In this document: one piece after another, positions 4,967 through 12,606 of the stretch | Layout of the letters: each line of letters starts with the position of its first letter | Position numbering within the stretch: the stretch's first letter is position 1 | Assembly (NCBI GenBank): GCA_030699005.1 | Contig: JAUYLQ010000056.1 | Span: forward strand, 1 to 13,403 | Direction of reading: 5' to 3' | Source: an archaeon | GTDB lineage: Archaea; Nanobdellota; Nanobdellia; Pacearchaeales; GW2011-AR1 | DNA: 13,403 nucleotides | Notes under the pieces: model-generated | What the model was told of the DNA's origin: nothing | Databases searched by the model: none | Seen by the model: the letters and a program-made list of their open reading frames with translations, nothing else | Position numbers and translations under genes: made by a program

Positions 4967-6901
4967 ATGGGCTGGAGTCTTTATGAAAACGAAAAATTTC
5001 TTGAACCTTTAAAATTCTCAAATGGAAAAACCCAGGAAGACGTTGTAAAAGAAATTTTAGAATTAATTAGCAAGGGAAAAAAAATAATTTTTGTCCATGG
5101 TGTCTGCGGAACCGGAAAATCCGCAATTGCCCTAAACATTGCAAACAGACTTGGAAAGTCATCAATTGTCGTTCCGGGCAAAAACCTACAGGAACAGTAT
5201 AAACGAGATTACGAGGGCAACAAATATCTTCTTAAGAAAAATAATGAAAAACTTAAAATCAGCGTCATAACCGGAAGGAATAATCATAAATGCAAATTTC
5301 TTGAAGAGGACAGTTCTGCAATCCCAAAAATAAAAAGAGAAATAAATTCAAGGTTAAACGATGTCTTTTCAGGAATGCTTTACAGAAAAAGAGAAGACGA
5401 AGAGGATGACACTTCCGCTGCAAACCCTCACCTTCCATGCAACATAGAACTGCGGGAGAAAAACTGGCTAAAAATAAAAAAATATCTTGAAAAGAACAAA
5501 AAGGTAAATCTGAAAAATTTTTCGGGAATTAAGGATGTTAAGAGAATGAGCGTTGGACCTGCATGTCCTTATTGGAGTCCAGTTCTGCCTGAAAAATATG
5601 AAATAAAATCTTTTTCGGACTCAGAACAAAGAAAGTATGAAGGCCTTGACGGGACAAATTTTGTTCAATATAAGAGAAAATCCGGCTGCCCTTTCTATGA
5701 GCAATTTGATTCTTATATTGACTCTGATGTTCTTGTTTTTAATTCATTGAAGTATAAGCTTGAAACTGCACTTTTAAGAAAACCCAAAACAGAAGTGGAG
5801 GTAATAGATGAATGTGATGAATTTTTGGATAGCTTCTCAAATGAAAGAAGGATAAACCTTGAAAGGCTTCAAAATTCCCTCATTCAGACTCTTGGCTCGG
5901 GGGAAGGCGATGAAAAAATAATTGAAGAACTTTTTGAAGTGATTAATCATTTAAACAGGGATGAAAGAATCGCGAGGGGTGTGCAAAGTGAGGAGATAAT
6001 CCCCCTAAAGTCAACAGGAATTTATGATATCATTAAACTTTTCTTGAAAGAAGACTGGTTAAAATCAATTGATGACGAAAGCTACTTGTTTGAGGTTCTT
6101 GAAACTTCAAAAATGTTTTCAGAATTTCTTGATGAGAGTTATGTTATTTTTTCAAAAAAAGAAAAGACCCTTCTTGTTGACATTGTTACAACAAACCTTG
6201 CGAAAAAATTAAAACAGCTTGCAGACAAAAATAAAGTTCTTGTTTTAATGTCCGGAACTCTCCATTCAAAAGAAGTTTTGGGAGAGATTTTTGGCATAAA
6301 AAGCTTTGAGAAAGTTGATGCGGAAACTTTAAGCCAGGGAAAAGTTGAAATTAAAAAAACAGGACTTGAAATGGACTGCAAATATTCAAATTTTTCAAGC
6401 GAAAAACTCACAAGAGGGGATTACTTAAAAGCTCTTGACAAATGCTTGAAAGAAGCCCCAAATCCGACCCTTGTGCATGTTAATGCATTTTTGGATCTTC
6501 CAAGTGAATACGAAATTAAAGAGTATGACTTGGAAAACCTTCATTCAAGAGAAAAGGTAAGAGAGATGCAAGTGGAGGATAAAAACGGCAGGCTAACAAA
6601 GGAATTTAAGGAAGGAAAAATTCCAGTTCTTTTTTCAACAAGGGATTCGAGAGGGGTTGACTTTCCTGGAGACGAATGCCGTTCAATTGTTTTCACAAAA
6701 TATCCCAACCCTAATGTACAGGACCCCTTCTGGAAAATTTTAATGAAAACCAGGCCGAACCAATACTGGAATTTTTATAAAGACAAGGCAAAAAGAGAAT
6801 TCTTGCAAAAAGTTTACCGTGGACTCAGGTTTAAAGAAGACCATATTTATTTACTAAGCCCAGACACACGGGTTCTTGAAATGGCAAAAAAGGAGTTTTG
6901 A
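4967..6901 (+). CDS. XPD/DinG (Rad3)-like superfamily 2 DNA helicase, divergent
   Basis: A 644-residue ATP-dependent helicase. Motif I GVCGTGKS is at 45-52, motif II DECD at 281-284 (DEAH in XPD), motif III MSGTLHSKE at 428-436, motif V STRDSRGVDFPG at 557-568, and motif VI QKVYRGLR at 614-621. Order and spacing fit the XPD/DinG family, which unwinds DNA 5' to 3' in repair and resolution of R-loops or G4. Between motifs I and II lies the expected insertion, with four cysteines, C109, C158, C200 and C241, that could hold the family's 4Fe-4S cluster. Their spacing (48, 41 and 40 residues between) is much wider than in Sulfolobus XPD or E. coli DinG. The arch-domain region is about 285-425. The gene stands alone, between tRNA-Thr and the HExxH gene. 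The family is fairly secure; the exact subfamily (XPD ortholog, DinG-like or lineage-specific) is not. Confidence 0.87.
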   Translation: MGWSLYENEKFLEPLKFSNGKTQEDVVKEILELISKGKKIIFVHGVCGTGKSAIALNIANRLGKSSIVVPGKNLQEQYKRDYEGNKYLLKKNNEKLKISVITGRNNHKCKFLEEDSSAIPKIKREINSRLNDVFSGMLYRKREDEEDDTSAANPHLPCNIELREKNWLKIKKYLEKNKKVNLKNFSGIKDVKRMSVGPACPYWSPVLPEKYEIKSFSDSEQRKYEGLDGTNFVQYKRKSGCPFYEQFDSYIDSDVLVFNSLKYKLETALLRKPKTEVEVIDECDEFLDSFSNERRINLERLQNSLIQTLGSGEGDEKIIEELFEVINHLNRDERIARGVQSEEIIPLKSTGIYDIIKLFLKEDWLKSIDDESYLFEVLETSKMFSEFLDESYVIFSKKEKTLLVDIVTTNLAKKLKQLADKNKVLVLMSGTLHSKEVLGEIFGIKSFEKVDAETLSQGKVEIKKTGLEMDCKYSNFSSEKLTRGDYLKALDKCLKEAPNPTLVHVNAFLDLPSEYEIKEYDLENLHSREKVREMQVEDKNGRLTKEFKEGKIPVLFSTRDSRGVDFPGDECRSIVFTKYPNPNVQDPFWKILMKTRPNQYWNFYKDKAKREFLQKVYRGLRFKEDHIYLLSPDTRVLEMAKKEF

Positions 6902-6977
6902 GTAATTTAAACGCTGTAGCCTAATTGAGGATAAGTTCCCCCGTAAAATTAATAAGTATCATTCGGTATAAATTTTT

Positions 6978-7568
6978 ATGAGAAAGATAAGTTTAAAAAA
7001 ATTGGTTCTAAATATAAAAATTCCTGAAAATGTCTTTTACCAAGATGATGGAGAAGTTGATTCTATCTCATCACATTATGCAAATCTCTTGCAAAGATAT
7101 TTGTCAGGTACCAATTTTTATGAAAAAATGAATTATAAATTTAAATTTTTATACAGAGAATTAATGGACAAAATTAAAGGAATTGAGCATAATGGGAAAT
7201 TCTTTATGATAAATCTTTATGGAAGAAGTTATATCCATACCTTTATAAAAAAAGGTCTTAGCCCTGCTTTAAGCACAATGATTGGGGCACACGAGGAAAC
7301 TCACGTTCTTATCCATCTTAATAAAATAGATTACTTAAAGAGGGACATGAAAAAAAATAGAATTGATCAAAAAGAATTTGATTCTTTAAGTGAAGAGGTT
7401 AAAAGTTGTGTTGGGGGATGGTATGCCTTGATTGTAAAAAACAAATTCAATGGAAGCATAAAGGGAATTAATTTAAGTCCAAAAGAAGATGAATTAAAAG
7501 CTTTTGAATGGATTAAAGAGCATAGCAATTATAAGATAAACATAACTAAAGGCCCATATAAAAAATAA
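6978..7568 (+). CDS. Unrecognised protein with HExxH motif, possible zinc metallopeptidase
   Basis: A 196-residue protein without a signal peptide or clear membrane segment, so probably cytoplasmic. H105-E-E-T-H109, in the hydrophobic setting MIGAHEETHVLIHL, is a HExxH zinc motif. About 30 residues later LSEEVKSCVGGWYAL supplies E139/E140 as a possible third ligand, the arrangement of gluzincins and of ImmA/IrrE-type (DUF955) peptidases. I do not recognise the family beyond that, and HExxH alone occurs by chance. Start ATG 6978 has no Shine-Dalgarno; AATTAATA about 28 bp upstream may be a TATA box. The stop codon overlaps a 15-bp repeat of the tRNA-Ser 3' end, and the gene converges on tRNA-Ser. 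No substrate or partner gene is evident. Confidence 0.62.
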   Translation: MRKISLKKLVLNIKIPENVFYQDDGEVDSISSHYANLLQRYLSGTNFYEKMNYKFKFLYRELMDKIKGIEHNGKFFMINLYGRSYIHTFIKKGLSPALSTMIGAHEETHVLIHLNKIDYLKRDMKKNRIDQKEFDSLSEEVKSCVGGWYALIVKNKFNGSIKGINLSPKEDELKAFEWIKEHSNYKINITKGPYKK

Positions 7569-7582
7569 AACGCCTCCGCCAG
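7568..7582 (-). repeat. Partial copy of the tRNA-Ser 3' end
   Basis: Fifteen bases identical to 7698-7712, which is the T-stem end, acceptor 3' strand, discriminator and flank of tRNA-Ser. The offset is 130 bp. On the minus strand it is followed by a T-rich run, as a tRNA 3' end would be. It begins within the stop codon of the HExxH gene. Confidence 0.7.
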
Positions 7583-7596
7583 TGCTCACAATCCGT

Positions 7597-7629
7597 AACT
7601 GCAAAAAACATTTGTAATTGAGTGCAGTT
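7597..7629. repeat. Inverted repeat in the convergent gap
   Basis: AACTGCA (7597-7603) and TGCAGTT (7623-7629) are perfect 7-bp arms around a 19-nt loop. It lies between the HExxH gene and tRNA-Ser, and could help end transcription of the plus-strand gene or be part of the inserted DNA around the tRNA. No T-run follows on the plus strand. Confidence 0.35.
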
Positions 7630-7679
7630 AAAATTGCTCGTCGAACCTTTTACAGTTCAATTCATTGAGAAAATAAAAC

Positions 7680-7694
7680 GGGTTCAAAGAACCC
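7680..7694 (-). terminator. Hairpin and T-run after tRNA-Ser
   Basis: GGGTTC-TTT-GAACCC on the minus strand is a perfect 6-bp stem with a 3-nt loop, six bases after the tRNA 3' end, then GTTTTATTTTCTC. This is the shape of a factor-independent terminator; archaeal termination depends mainly on the T-run. Confidence 0.55.
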
Positions 7695-7700
7695 ATTAAA

Positions 7701-7780
7701 CGCCTCCGCCAGGAATCGAACCTGGAAGCCCAAAGGGCCCGGATCTCAAGTCCGGTGCACTACCATTATGCGACAGAGGC
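7701..7780 (-). tRNA. tRNA-Ser (anticodon TGA)
   Basis: Minus strand: acceptor GCCTCTG (7780-7774) with CGGAGGC (7708-7702), one T-G pair. D stem GCAT/GTGC, anticodon stem CCGGA/TCCGG with loop CTTGAGA, anticodon TGA at 7748-7746 (reads UCA). The long variable arm GCCC-TTT-GGGC marks a class II tRNA. T stem CCAGG/CCTGG with loop TTCGATT. Discriminator G at 7701, as in all tRNA-Ser. CCA is not encoded. No TATA box lies at the normal distance; the nearest good one is 85 bp upstream, in front of a duplicated tRNA 5' end. Confidence 0.95.
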
Positions 7781-7824
7781 TTGTTTGTTTTTCCTCAGGA
7801 GCATTTGCGAAGGACTGTACTCGC

Positions 7825-7841
7825 TTATGCGACAGAGGCTT
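7825..7841 (-). repeat. Partial copy of the tRNA-Ser 5' end
   Basis: Seventeen bases (TTATGCGACAGAGGCTT on the plus strand) identical to 7766-7782, the first 15 bases of tRNA-Ser plus 2 flanking bases. The offset is 59 bp. After 15 tRNA bases the copy diverges into unrelated sequence. Confidence 0.75.
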
Positions 7842-7864
7842 TAAGATTAGAGCGGAAGAATAAG

Positions 7865-7872
7865 TTTTAAAG
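7865..7872 (-). promoter_or_regulatory. TATA box ahead of the tRNA-Ser 5' fragment
   Basis: CTTTAAAA on the minus strand ends 25 bp before 7839, the first base of the partial tRNA copy, which is the correct tRNA promoter distance. It is 85 bp from the intact tRNA. If it is the working promoter, the intact tRNA is made with a leader of about 59 nt to be removed by RNase P. Confidence 0.5.
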
Positions 7873-7887
7873 ATTTCTATTTTCAAT

Positions 7888-8175
7888 TCAAAGCTTTTTT
7901 CCTTTAAAGAAAAACTTGACTTTTTCCCAGAATGTAAAAGGGTCAACTTTTACAGGTTCATTGTTTTCGTTGTAGAGAGAGTATTTTATTACGGGCTTTT
8001 CTTTTTTGATGGCTTCTGCCATTTCTTTATGGGCCTGCATAACTGCTTGGTCTATTGCTGTTCTTGAATATCTCTGGTCAAGAAGTGCAAATTTAAGGGA
8101 TTCTTCAGTATATCCTTTTGCCAAGTTTTTTTTAAAATATTCGACAAGTTGATTTTTGTTTTCGAGTTTTCTCAT
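7888..8175 (-). CDS. Small protein of unknown function
   Basis: A 95-residue soluble protein, mostly helical by composition. The first half (about 7-52) has the pattern LVEYFKKNLAKGYTEESLKFALL followed by a YS..AIDQAV helix. This resembles small helix-turn-helix repeats in which a segment of the type GY...L...L is followed by a second of the type YS...I..A. The C-terminal part (60-95) is Lys-rich with FTFWEKVKFFFKGKK, an amphipathic or membrane-touching tail. I do not recognise a named family. ATG 8175 has a TATA-like box at 8197-8205 and no Shine-Dalgarno, so it is probably leaderless. It follows AMP phosphorylase by 45 bp but seems to have its own promoter. Confidence 0.75.
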   Translation of the reverse strand: MRKLENKNQLVEYFKKNLAKGYTEESLKFALLDQRYSRTAIDQAVMQAHKEMAEAIKKEKPVIKYSLYNENNEPVKVDPFTFWEKVKFFFKGKKL

Positions 8176-8196
8176 GAAAAACAGAATGTTTTGAAG

Positions 8197-8205
8197 TTTA
8201 AAAAA
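8197..8205 (-). promoter_or_regulatory. TATA box for the 95-residue protein gene
   Basis: TTTTTTAAA on the minus strand at -30 to -22 from ATG 8175, in the 45-bp gap after AMP phosphorylase. Spacing fits leaderless initiation. Confidence 0.45.
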
Positions 8206-8220
8206 TTATTCCAGACTACC

Positions 8221-9699
8221 TTAAACCCTTATCGGCCTTATCTTATGATAATATTTTACCGCCTCTTCAAGCCTCGGATGTGATTCTGCATATATTGTTA
8301 AAATTTTATCCCCTTTTTTCACTTTGTCTCCAATGTGGCAATGGAGGTAAACCCCGGCAAATTTGTCCTGGGGACAGCCCGCTACTCTTGCAAGAGAGTT
8401 TATTTCCTTATTCCTAACTGCTCTTATTTTACCGGATTTGTCCGAAAAAATATCTTTTTTTATCTTTGATAACTTTGGCATGAAAACTTTTCCTCCCTGA
8501 GCATTTATTATTTCATTAAATTTTTTAAAAGCACTTTTAGAATAAAGGAGGGCTCTCGCAAAATCTTCACCTTTCCCTCTTTTCACTCTTCCTGAAAGCT
8601 CTAAAATTTCCCCTGCAAGAAAAATGGATTTTTTTTCCAAATCTTTTGGAGAGTCTTTTTCAACCATCAAAACTTTCAGGACATCTACTATTTCAAGTGC
8701 CGGACCAACCCCATTTCCTATTGGCTCATCTGCCCTCGTTAAAACGGCTTTAATCTTTAATTTAAAGTACTCCCCCAATTCTTCGAATTTCCTCTTCAAT
8801 TTTATTCCTTTTCCTTTTGTGACTTTTGCTCCTTCTCCATATGGGATATCAATTAAAATGTACTTACTTCCTGACGCAAGTTTCTTAGACATTATTGAAG
8901 CAAGAAGTTGGGCAGGGGGGTCAATTTTTAGTGTTTTTTCAATCTGAATTATTTTTGAATCTGCCGGAACTATTTCAAGTGAGCCTCCCCAGCTAAGGCA
9001 TGCTCCAACTTTGTTCACAATCTTTTCAAGCTTTTCCATAGAGATATCAACTGGCGCTAAAACCTCTATGCAGTCTGCAGTTCCTGCTGCACTTGTTATT
9101 GCTCTTGAAGAGGTCTTAGGGAAAGTTAATCCTGCAGAGGCACAAATCGAAACAACAATGGGTGTCGTCCTGTTCCCTGCAATTCCTCCGATACAATGCT
9201 TATCCACGACATATTTTTTATGGAATTTCATTACTTTTCCCGTTTCAAGAATAGCTTCAATTAGTCCTATCGTCTCATGAAAATCCATCCCTTTTTCATA
9301 CATCGCTGAAATAAAAACTGCGATTTCTGCTTCTGAAAGAACATTTGCGGAAACGTCCGAGATTATCTTTTTTATTTCCCATTTTTTCAACTTTTCTCCT
9401 GAAAGTTTTTTCTTTATCAAACTAACACTTTCTGTTGTGGGTAAAATAAAAACTTCAACTTTCTCTCTTTCCCTCAAAGAAAGATCTTTTTTTATCTCGT
9501 CAGTCACACCTATTTCCCAATCTTTAATTCCTCTTTCAACTGTATCAATAATTGTTGAAATCTCCTCTTTTTTCCTGCTCAATTTTTTTATAGTAATTCT
9601 GTCCCCTGGGTGCACCCCGAGTTCCCTTGCAGTTTTTCTGTTTAACATTGCAACCGGAATTCCTGCGGACCATTTAGAACTTTTAACCTTTAATTCCAT
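8221..9699 (-). CDS. deoA: AMP phosphorylase (archaeal DeoA)
   Basis: A 492-residue protein of the thymidine/pyrimidine phosphorylase family in its long archaeal form, EC 2.4.2.57: NMP plus phosphate gives base plus ribose-1,5-bisphosphate. It is the first step of the AMP pathway whose last enzyme, RuBisCO, is at 148-1569. The N-terminal barrel-like extension (1 to about 88; ARELGVHPGDRITI) distinguishes AMP phosphorylase from DeoA/Pdp. The nucleoside phosphorylase core follows: DKHCIGGIAGNRTTP at 166-180 (phosphate-binding loop), KTSSRAITSAAGTAD at 195-209, LSWGGSLEIVPAD at 235-247, GSKYILIDIPYGEGAKV at 277-293, and the C-terminal domain from about 400. ATG 9699 is preceded by AAGAGGTAA at good spacing. 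All core motifs are intact. Confidence 0.95.
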   Translation of the reverse strand: MELKVKSSKWSAGIPVAMLNRKTARELGVHPGDRITIKKLSRKKEEISTIIDTVERGIKDWEIGVTDEIKKDLSLREREKVEVFILPTTESVSLIKKKLSGEKLKKWEIKKIISDVSANVLSEAEIAVFISAMYEKGMDFHETIGLIEAILETGKVMKFHKKYVVDKHCIGGIAGNRTTPIVVSICASAGLTFPKTSSRAITSAAGTADCIEVLAPVDISMEKLEKIVNKVGACLSWGGSLEIVPADSKIIQIEKTLKIDPPAQLLASIMSKKLASGSKYILIDIPYGEGAKVTKGKGIKLKRKFEELGEYFKLKIKAVLTRADEPIGNGVGPALEIVDVLKVLMVEKDSPKDLEKKSIFLAGEILELSGRVKRGKGEDFARALLYSKSAFKKFNEIINAQGGKVFMPKLSKIKKDIFSDKSGKIRAVRNKEINSLARVAGCPQDKFAGVYLHCHIGDKVKKGDKILTIYAESHPRLEEAVKYYHKIRPIRV

Positions 9700-9732
9700 A
9701 AATTACCTCTTAAGACTAAAAAGAGAAAATTT

Positions 9733-9746
9733 CTTTTTATATTTAA
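9733..9746 (-). promoter_or_regulatory. TATA region for AMP phosphorylase
   Basis: TTAAATATAAAAAG on the minus strand, about 34-47 bp before ATG 9699, leaving room for a short leader with the AGAGGT Shine-Dalgarno. It overlaps the stop codon of the upstream AI-2E family gene (9743-9745), so deoA can be expressed independently of it. Confidence 0.55.
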
Positions 9747-10777
9747 CTGCTTCTATTTTGTATGAAAACCCCAGGCGAATTTTTGTCCCGGTAGACTTCC
9801 AAAATGATTAACAGGTAAGAAAGAATAATTGGCCCGAGTATGAAGCCGAGAAAACCAAAGAAGAAAACTCCCCCAATCATTCCAAGAAGAATAACTCCGG
9901 GGTGCACATTTGTTTTTTTTGAAATAAACATTGGCTTCACGACATTTTCAAATAGAGCCCCCGCAATTCCAAAAAGTGAAACCCCCCAAACCGCAATTAA
10001 ATCCCCCTTAAAAAATAAGTAGGCAATTACCGGAATCCAAATTACCGTTGCACCAATTATGGGCAGGATTCCTGCTGCAATAGCAAGAATGGTTAAAAAA
10101 AGAGCGTTTGGCACTCCAAACAAGAAAAATCCAATTCCCACTAACACCCCCTGAAGACCACCGACTACAATTTGCCCGTAAATAATTGATGAGGTTATTT
10201 CTTCTGAAGATTTAAAGAGTTTATTTTCAACCTCTTTTGAAAATGGCAAAAGGCTTTTTATATATAAAGCAAATTTTTCATTGTCTCTTAATACAAAGAA
10301 AAAAACAAATAGGACTACCAAAAACTGCAAAGAAAGTGTGGGAATATTTGTAAGAAAATTTGCAAGGAGGTTCATTGCCCCGCTTGTGACTCTGGTTACA
10401 AATGAGCTGATAACGGTTGTAATTTCAGCAGAAATTTCTTCCGAAGCAAATAAGGAAGGGAAAATTGACTTTATTGGGGTTATAAAATCAATTTGCTGCG
10501 ATACTGAAAAAATTTGTATGGATTGCTTCAATAAAACAGGCGTTAAAAACCAGATTGGAATCAAAATCGCCAGGATTACAATTAAACAGACCATCCATGC
10601 GGCAACGCTTTTGTTAGAAACTCTCTTTTTAATTTTGTTATAAAATGGGAGAAAAATGAAACCTAATAAAACTCCTGCAATAAGAGCCATTATTATTGGC
10701 CTTAAAATCAAAAAAGACAAAACGACCAAAATCCCAACAAGCACAACTGCACTTACCTTCTTAACACCCTTTTCCAT
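9743..10777 (-). CDS. AI-2E/PerM family (UPF0118) membrane protein
   Basis: A 344-residue polytopic membrane protein. Hydrophobic segments lie near 9-40, 60-85, 148-165, about 200-225, 227-250, 255-280 and 300-335. An extracytoplasmic-type hydrophilic loop (about 88-145) sits between the second and third, and the C-terminal half has the family-type pattern GVPNALFLTILAIAAGILPI, then IPVIAY and GFLGFILGPII. Length and layout match the AI-2E family transporters (TqsA/PerM/YdiK type), which export small molecules or, for some members, act as Na+/H+ antiporters. The substrate in archaea is unknown and autoinducer transport should not be assumed. ATG 10777 has AAGGAAATT just upstream and shares a divergent promoter with the gene at 10863. 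Confidence 0.9.
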   Translation of the reverse strand: MEKGVKKVSAVVLVGILVVLSFLILRPIIMALIAGVLLGFIFLPFYNKIKKRVSNKSVAAWMVCLIVILAILIPIWFLTPVLLKQSIQIFSVSQQIDFITPIKSIFPSLFASEEISAEITTVISSFVTRVTSGAMNLLANFLTNIPTLSLQFLVVLFVFFFVLRDNEKFALYIKSLLPFSKEVENKLFKSSEEITSSIIYGQIVVGGLQGVLVGIGFFLFGVPNALFLTILAIAAGILPIIGATVIWIPVIAYLFFKGDLIAVWGVSLFGIAGALFENVVKPMFISKKTNVHPGVILLGMIGGVFFFGFLGFILGPIILSYLLIILEVYRDKNSPGVFIQNRSS

Positions 10778-10806
10778 AATTTCCTTATGATATAAGGCAT
10801 AAAAAA

Positions 10807-10841
10807 CTTATAAACCTTATTGTTAACAAAAAGTTTATAAG
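10807..10841. promoter_or_regulatory. Symmetric divergent promoter
   Basis: CTTATAAAC (10807-10815) and GTTTATAAG (10833-10841) are perfect 9-bp inverted arms, with the palindrome GTTAAC between them. Each arm contains a TATA box. The right arm is at -29 to -22 from ATG 10863 (leaderless). The left arm is at -37 to -30 from ATG 10777, leaving a short leader with a Shine-Dalgarno. The symmetry may reflect only two TATA boxes facing apart, or an operator for a dimeric regulator. Confidence 0.6.
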
Positions 10842-10862
10842 ACAAATTCATTTTTTTAATTA

Positions 10863-11564
10863 ATGAATTTCATAAAAAAAATTGCCGAAAAAAATATTGA
10901 TGATTCTGTTCATTTGCAATTTCAAAAGTTTAGCAGGGGAATTTTTAAGAATAGAGCCATCTTAAAGGTGAAAAAATCAAAAGATAAATACTCGATAAAT
11001 TCTGGGCCCGAGTTTTCAAATGAGATGGTTAGAGGAATGGCTGAGAAGCTGGGGGATAAAAAAGTTCTTGTAACGGGGGCGATTGTTTCCACTCTTGACT
11101 TTTCAAACAAAATTGAATTTAAAGAAAAAAAACAATTTCAGGGAGTTAAAAGATACATTCTTGAAAAAGAAATGAATAGAGAGGAAATTTTATCTTTAAT
11201 TAACGAGTCTCCAAAATCTTTTTTTGGACTAAGCTTTTCTGTAGATGAAAAAAACACTCTCAAAATAAAACCCAAGGCTCCAAAATCAGGAAAACCGGGC
11301 AAAGGAGATGAAGAACCTAAAGCCGACTTTTGCAAACTTACAACTGATGACGATAAAATTGGCGGAGACTTTGTTTTTGAAAAAAAAGACTTCAAGGTTG
11401 CCGAGATAAAGCACGAATTTGTAATTGAAAAGATAATCATGCCTGAAACCAGTGAAAAAGACTTTGCAAAAATAAGGGAAATGGCAAAAAGGCAGGGCAA
11501 AATTATACGTTACTCGAATATTGACGGGGTCAAGTCCGTTAAAGAATATCCTTTTGAAGCTTGA
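10863..11564 (+). CDS. Unrecognised two-domain protein
   Basis: A 233-residue soluble, Lys-rich protein with no signal peptide or membrane segment. An N-terminal region (about 1-130) with VHLQFQKFSRGIFKNRAIL (16-34) looks beta-rich. A low-complexity Lys/Pro/Gly/Asp linker follows at 136-155, then a C-terminal region (157-233) containing KHEFVIEKIIMPE, an Arg/Lys-rich helix REMAKRQGKIIR, and YSNIDGVKSVKEYPFE. The composition would suit a nucleic acid-associated protein, but that is a guess. I have an impression of similar proteins in DPANN genomes and know no named family. It is probably transcribed leaderless from the divergent promoter at 10807-10841 and lies 103 bp before uL3, which has its own TATA box. 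Confidence 0.75.
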   Translation: MNFIKKIAEKNIDDSVHLQFQKFSRGIFKNRAILKVKKSKDKYSINSGPEFSNEMVRGMAEKLGDKKVLVTGAIVSTLDFSNKIEFKEKKQFQGVKRYILEKEMNREEILSLINESPKSFFGLSFSVDEKNTLKIKPKAPKSGKPGKGDEEPKADFCKLTTDDDKIGGDFVFEKKDFKVAEIKHEFVIEKIIMPETSEKDFAKIREMAKRQGKIIRYSNIDGVKSVKEYPFEA

Positions 11565-11591
11565 GGGGGATTCGGAATGTTCGCAGAAGAA

Positions 11592-11599
11592 TTTATAAA
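11592..11599 (+). promoter_or_regulatory. TATA box for the uL3-uL4 operon
   Basis: TTTATAAA, preceded by AGAA, 69 bp before ATG 11668. Initiation near 11623-11625 leaves a leader of about 45 nt that contains an upstream ATG at 11637. There is no convincing Shine-Dalgarno next to the uL3 start. Confidence 0.6.
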
Positions 11600-11667
11600 C
11601 CAACTTTATCTCTAAATTTTATCCAGGGTAAGTAAAATGATAATCCGCTATTTAGAAATAAAAGAAA

Positions 11668-12602
<935 letters not shown>

Positions 12603-12606
<4 letters not shown>

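Noticed and set aside
7566..7841. Split tRNA genes of the Nanoarchaeum type
   Set aside because: The tRNA-Ser fragments are only 12 and 15 tRNA bases long, lack the GC-rich complementary tails needed for joining in trans, and an intact copy is present.
7746..7946. Minus-strand ORF of 66 codons across tRNA-Ser and the 3' end of the 95-residue gene
   Set aside because: It runs through tRNA-Ser and overlaps a better-supported gene in another frame; the product has no recognisable features.
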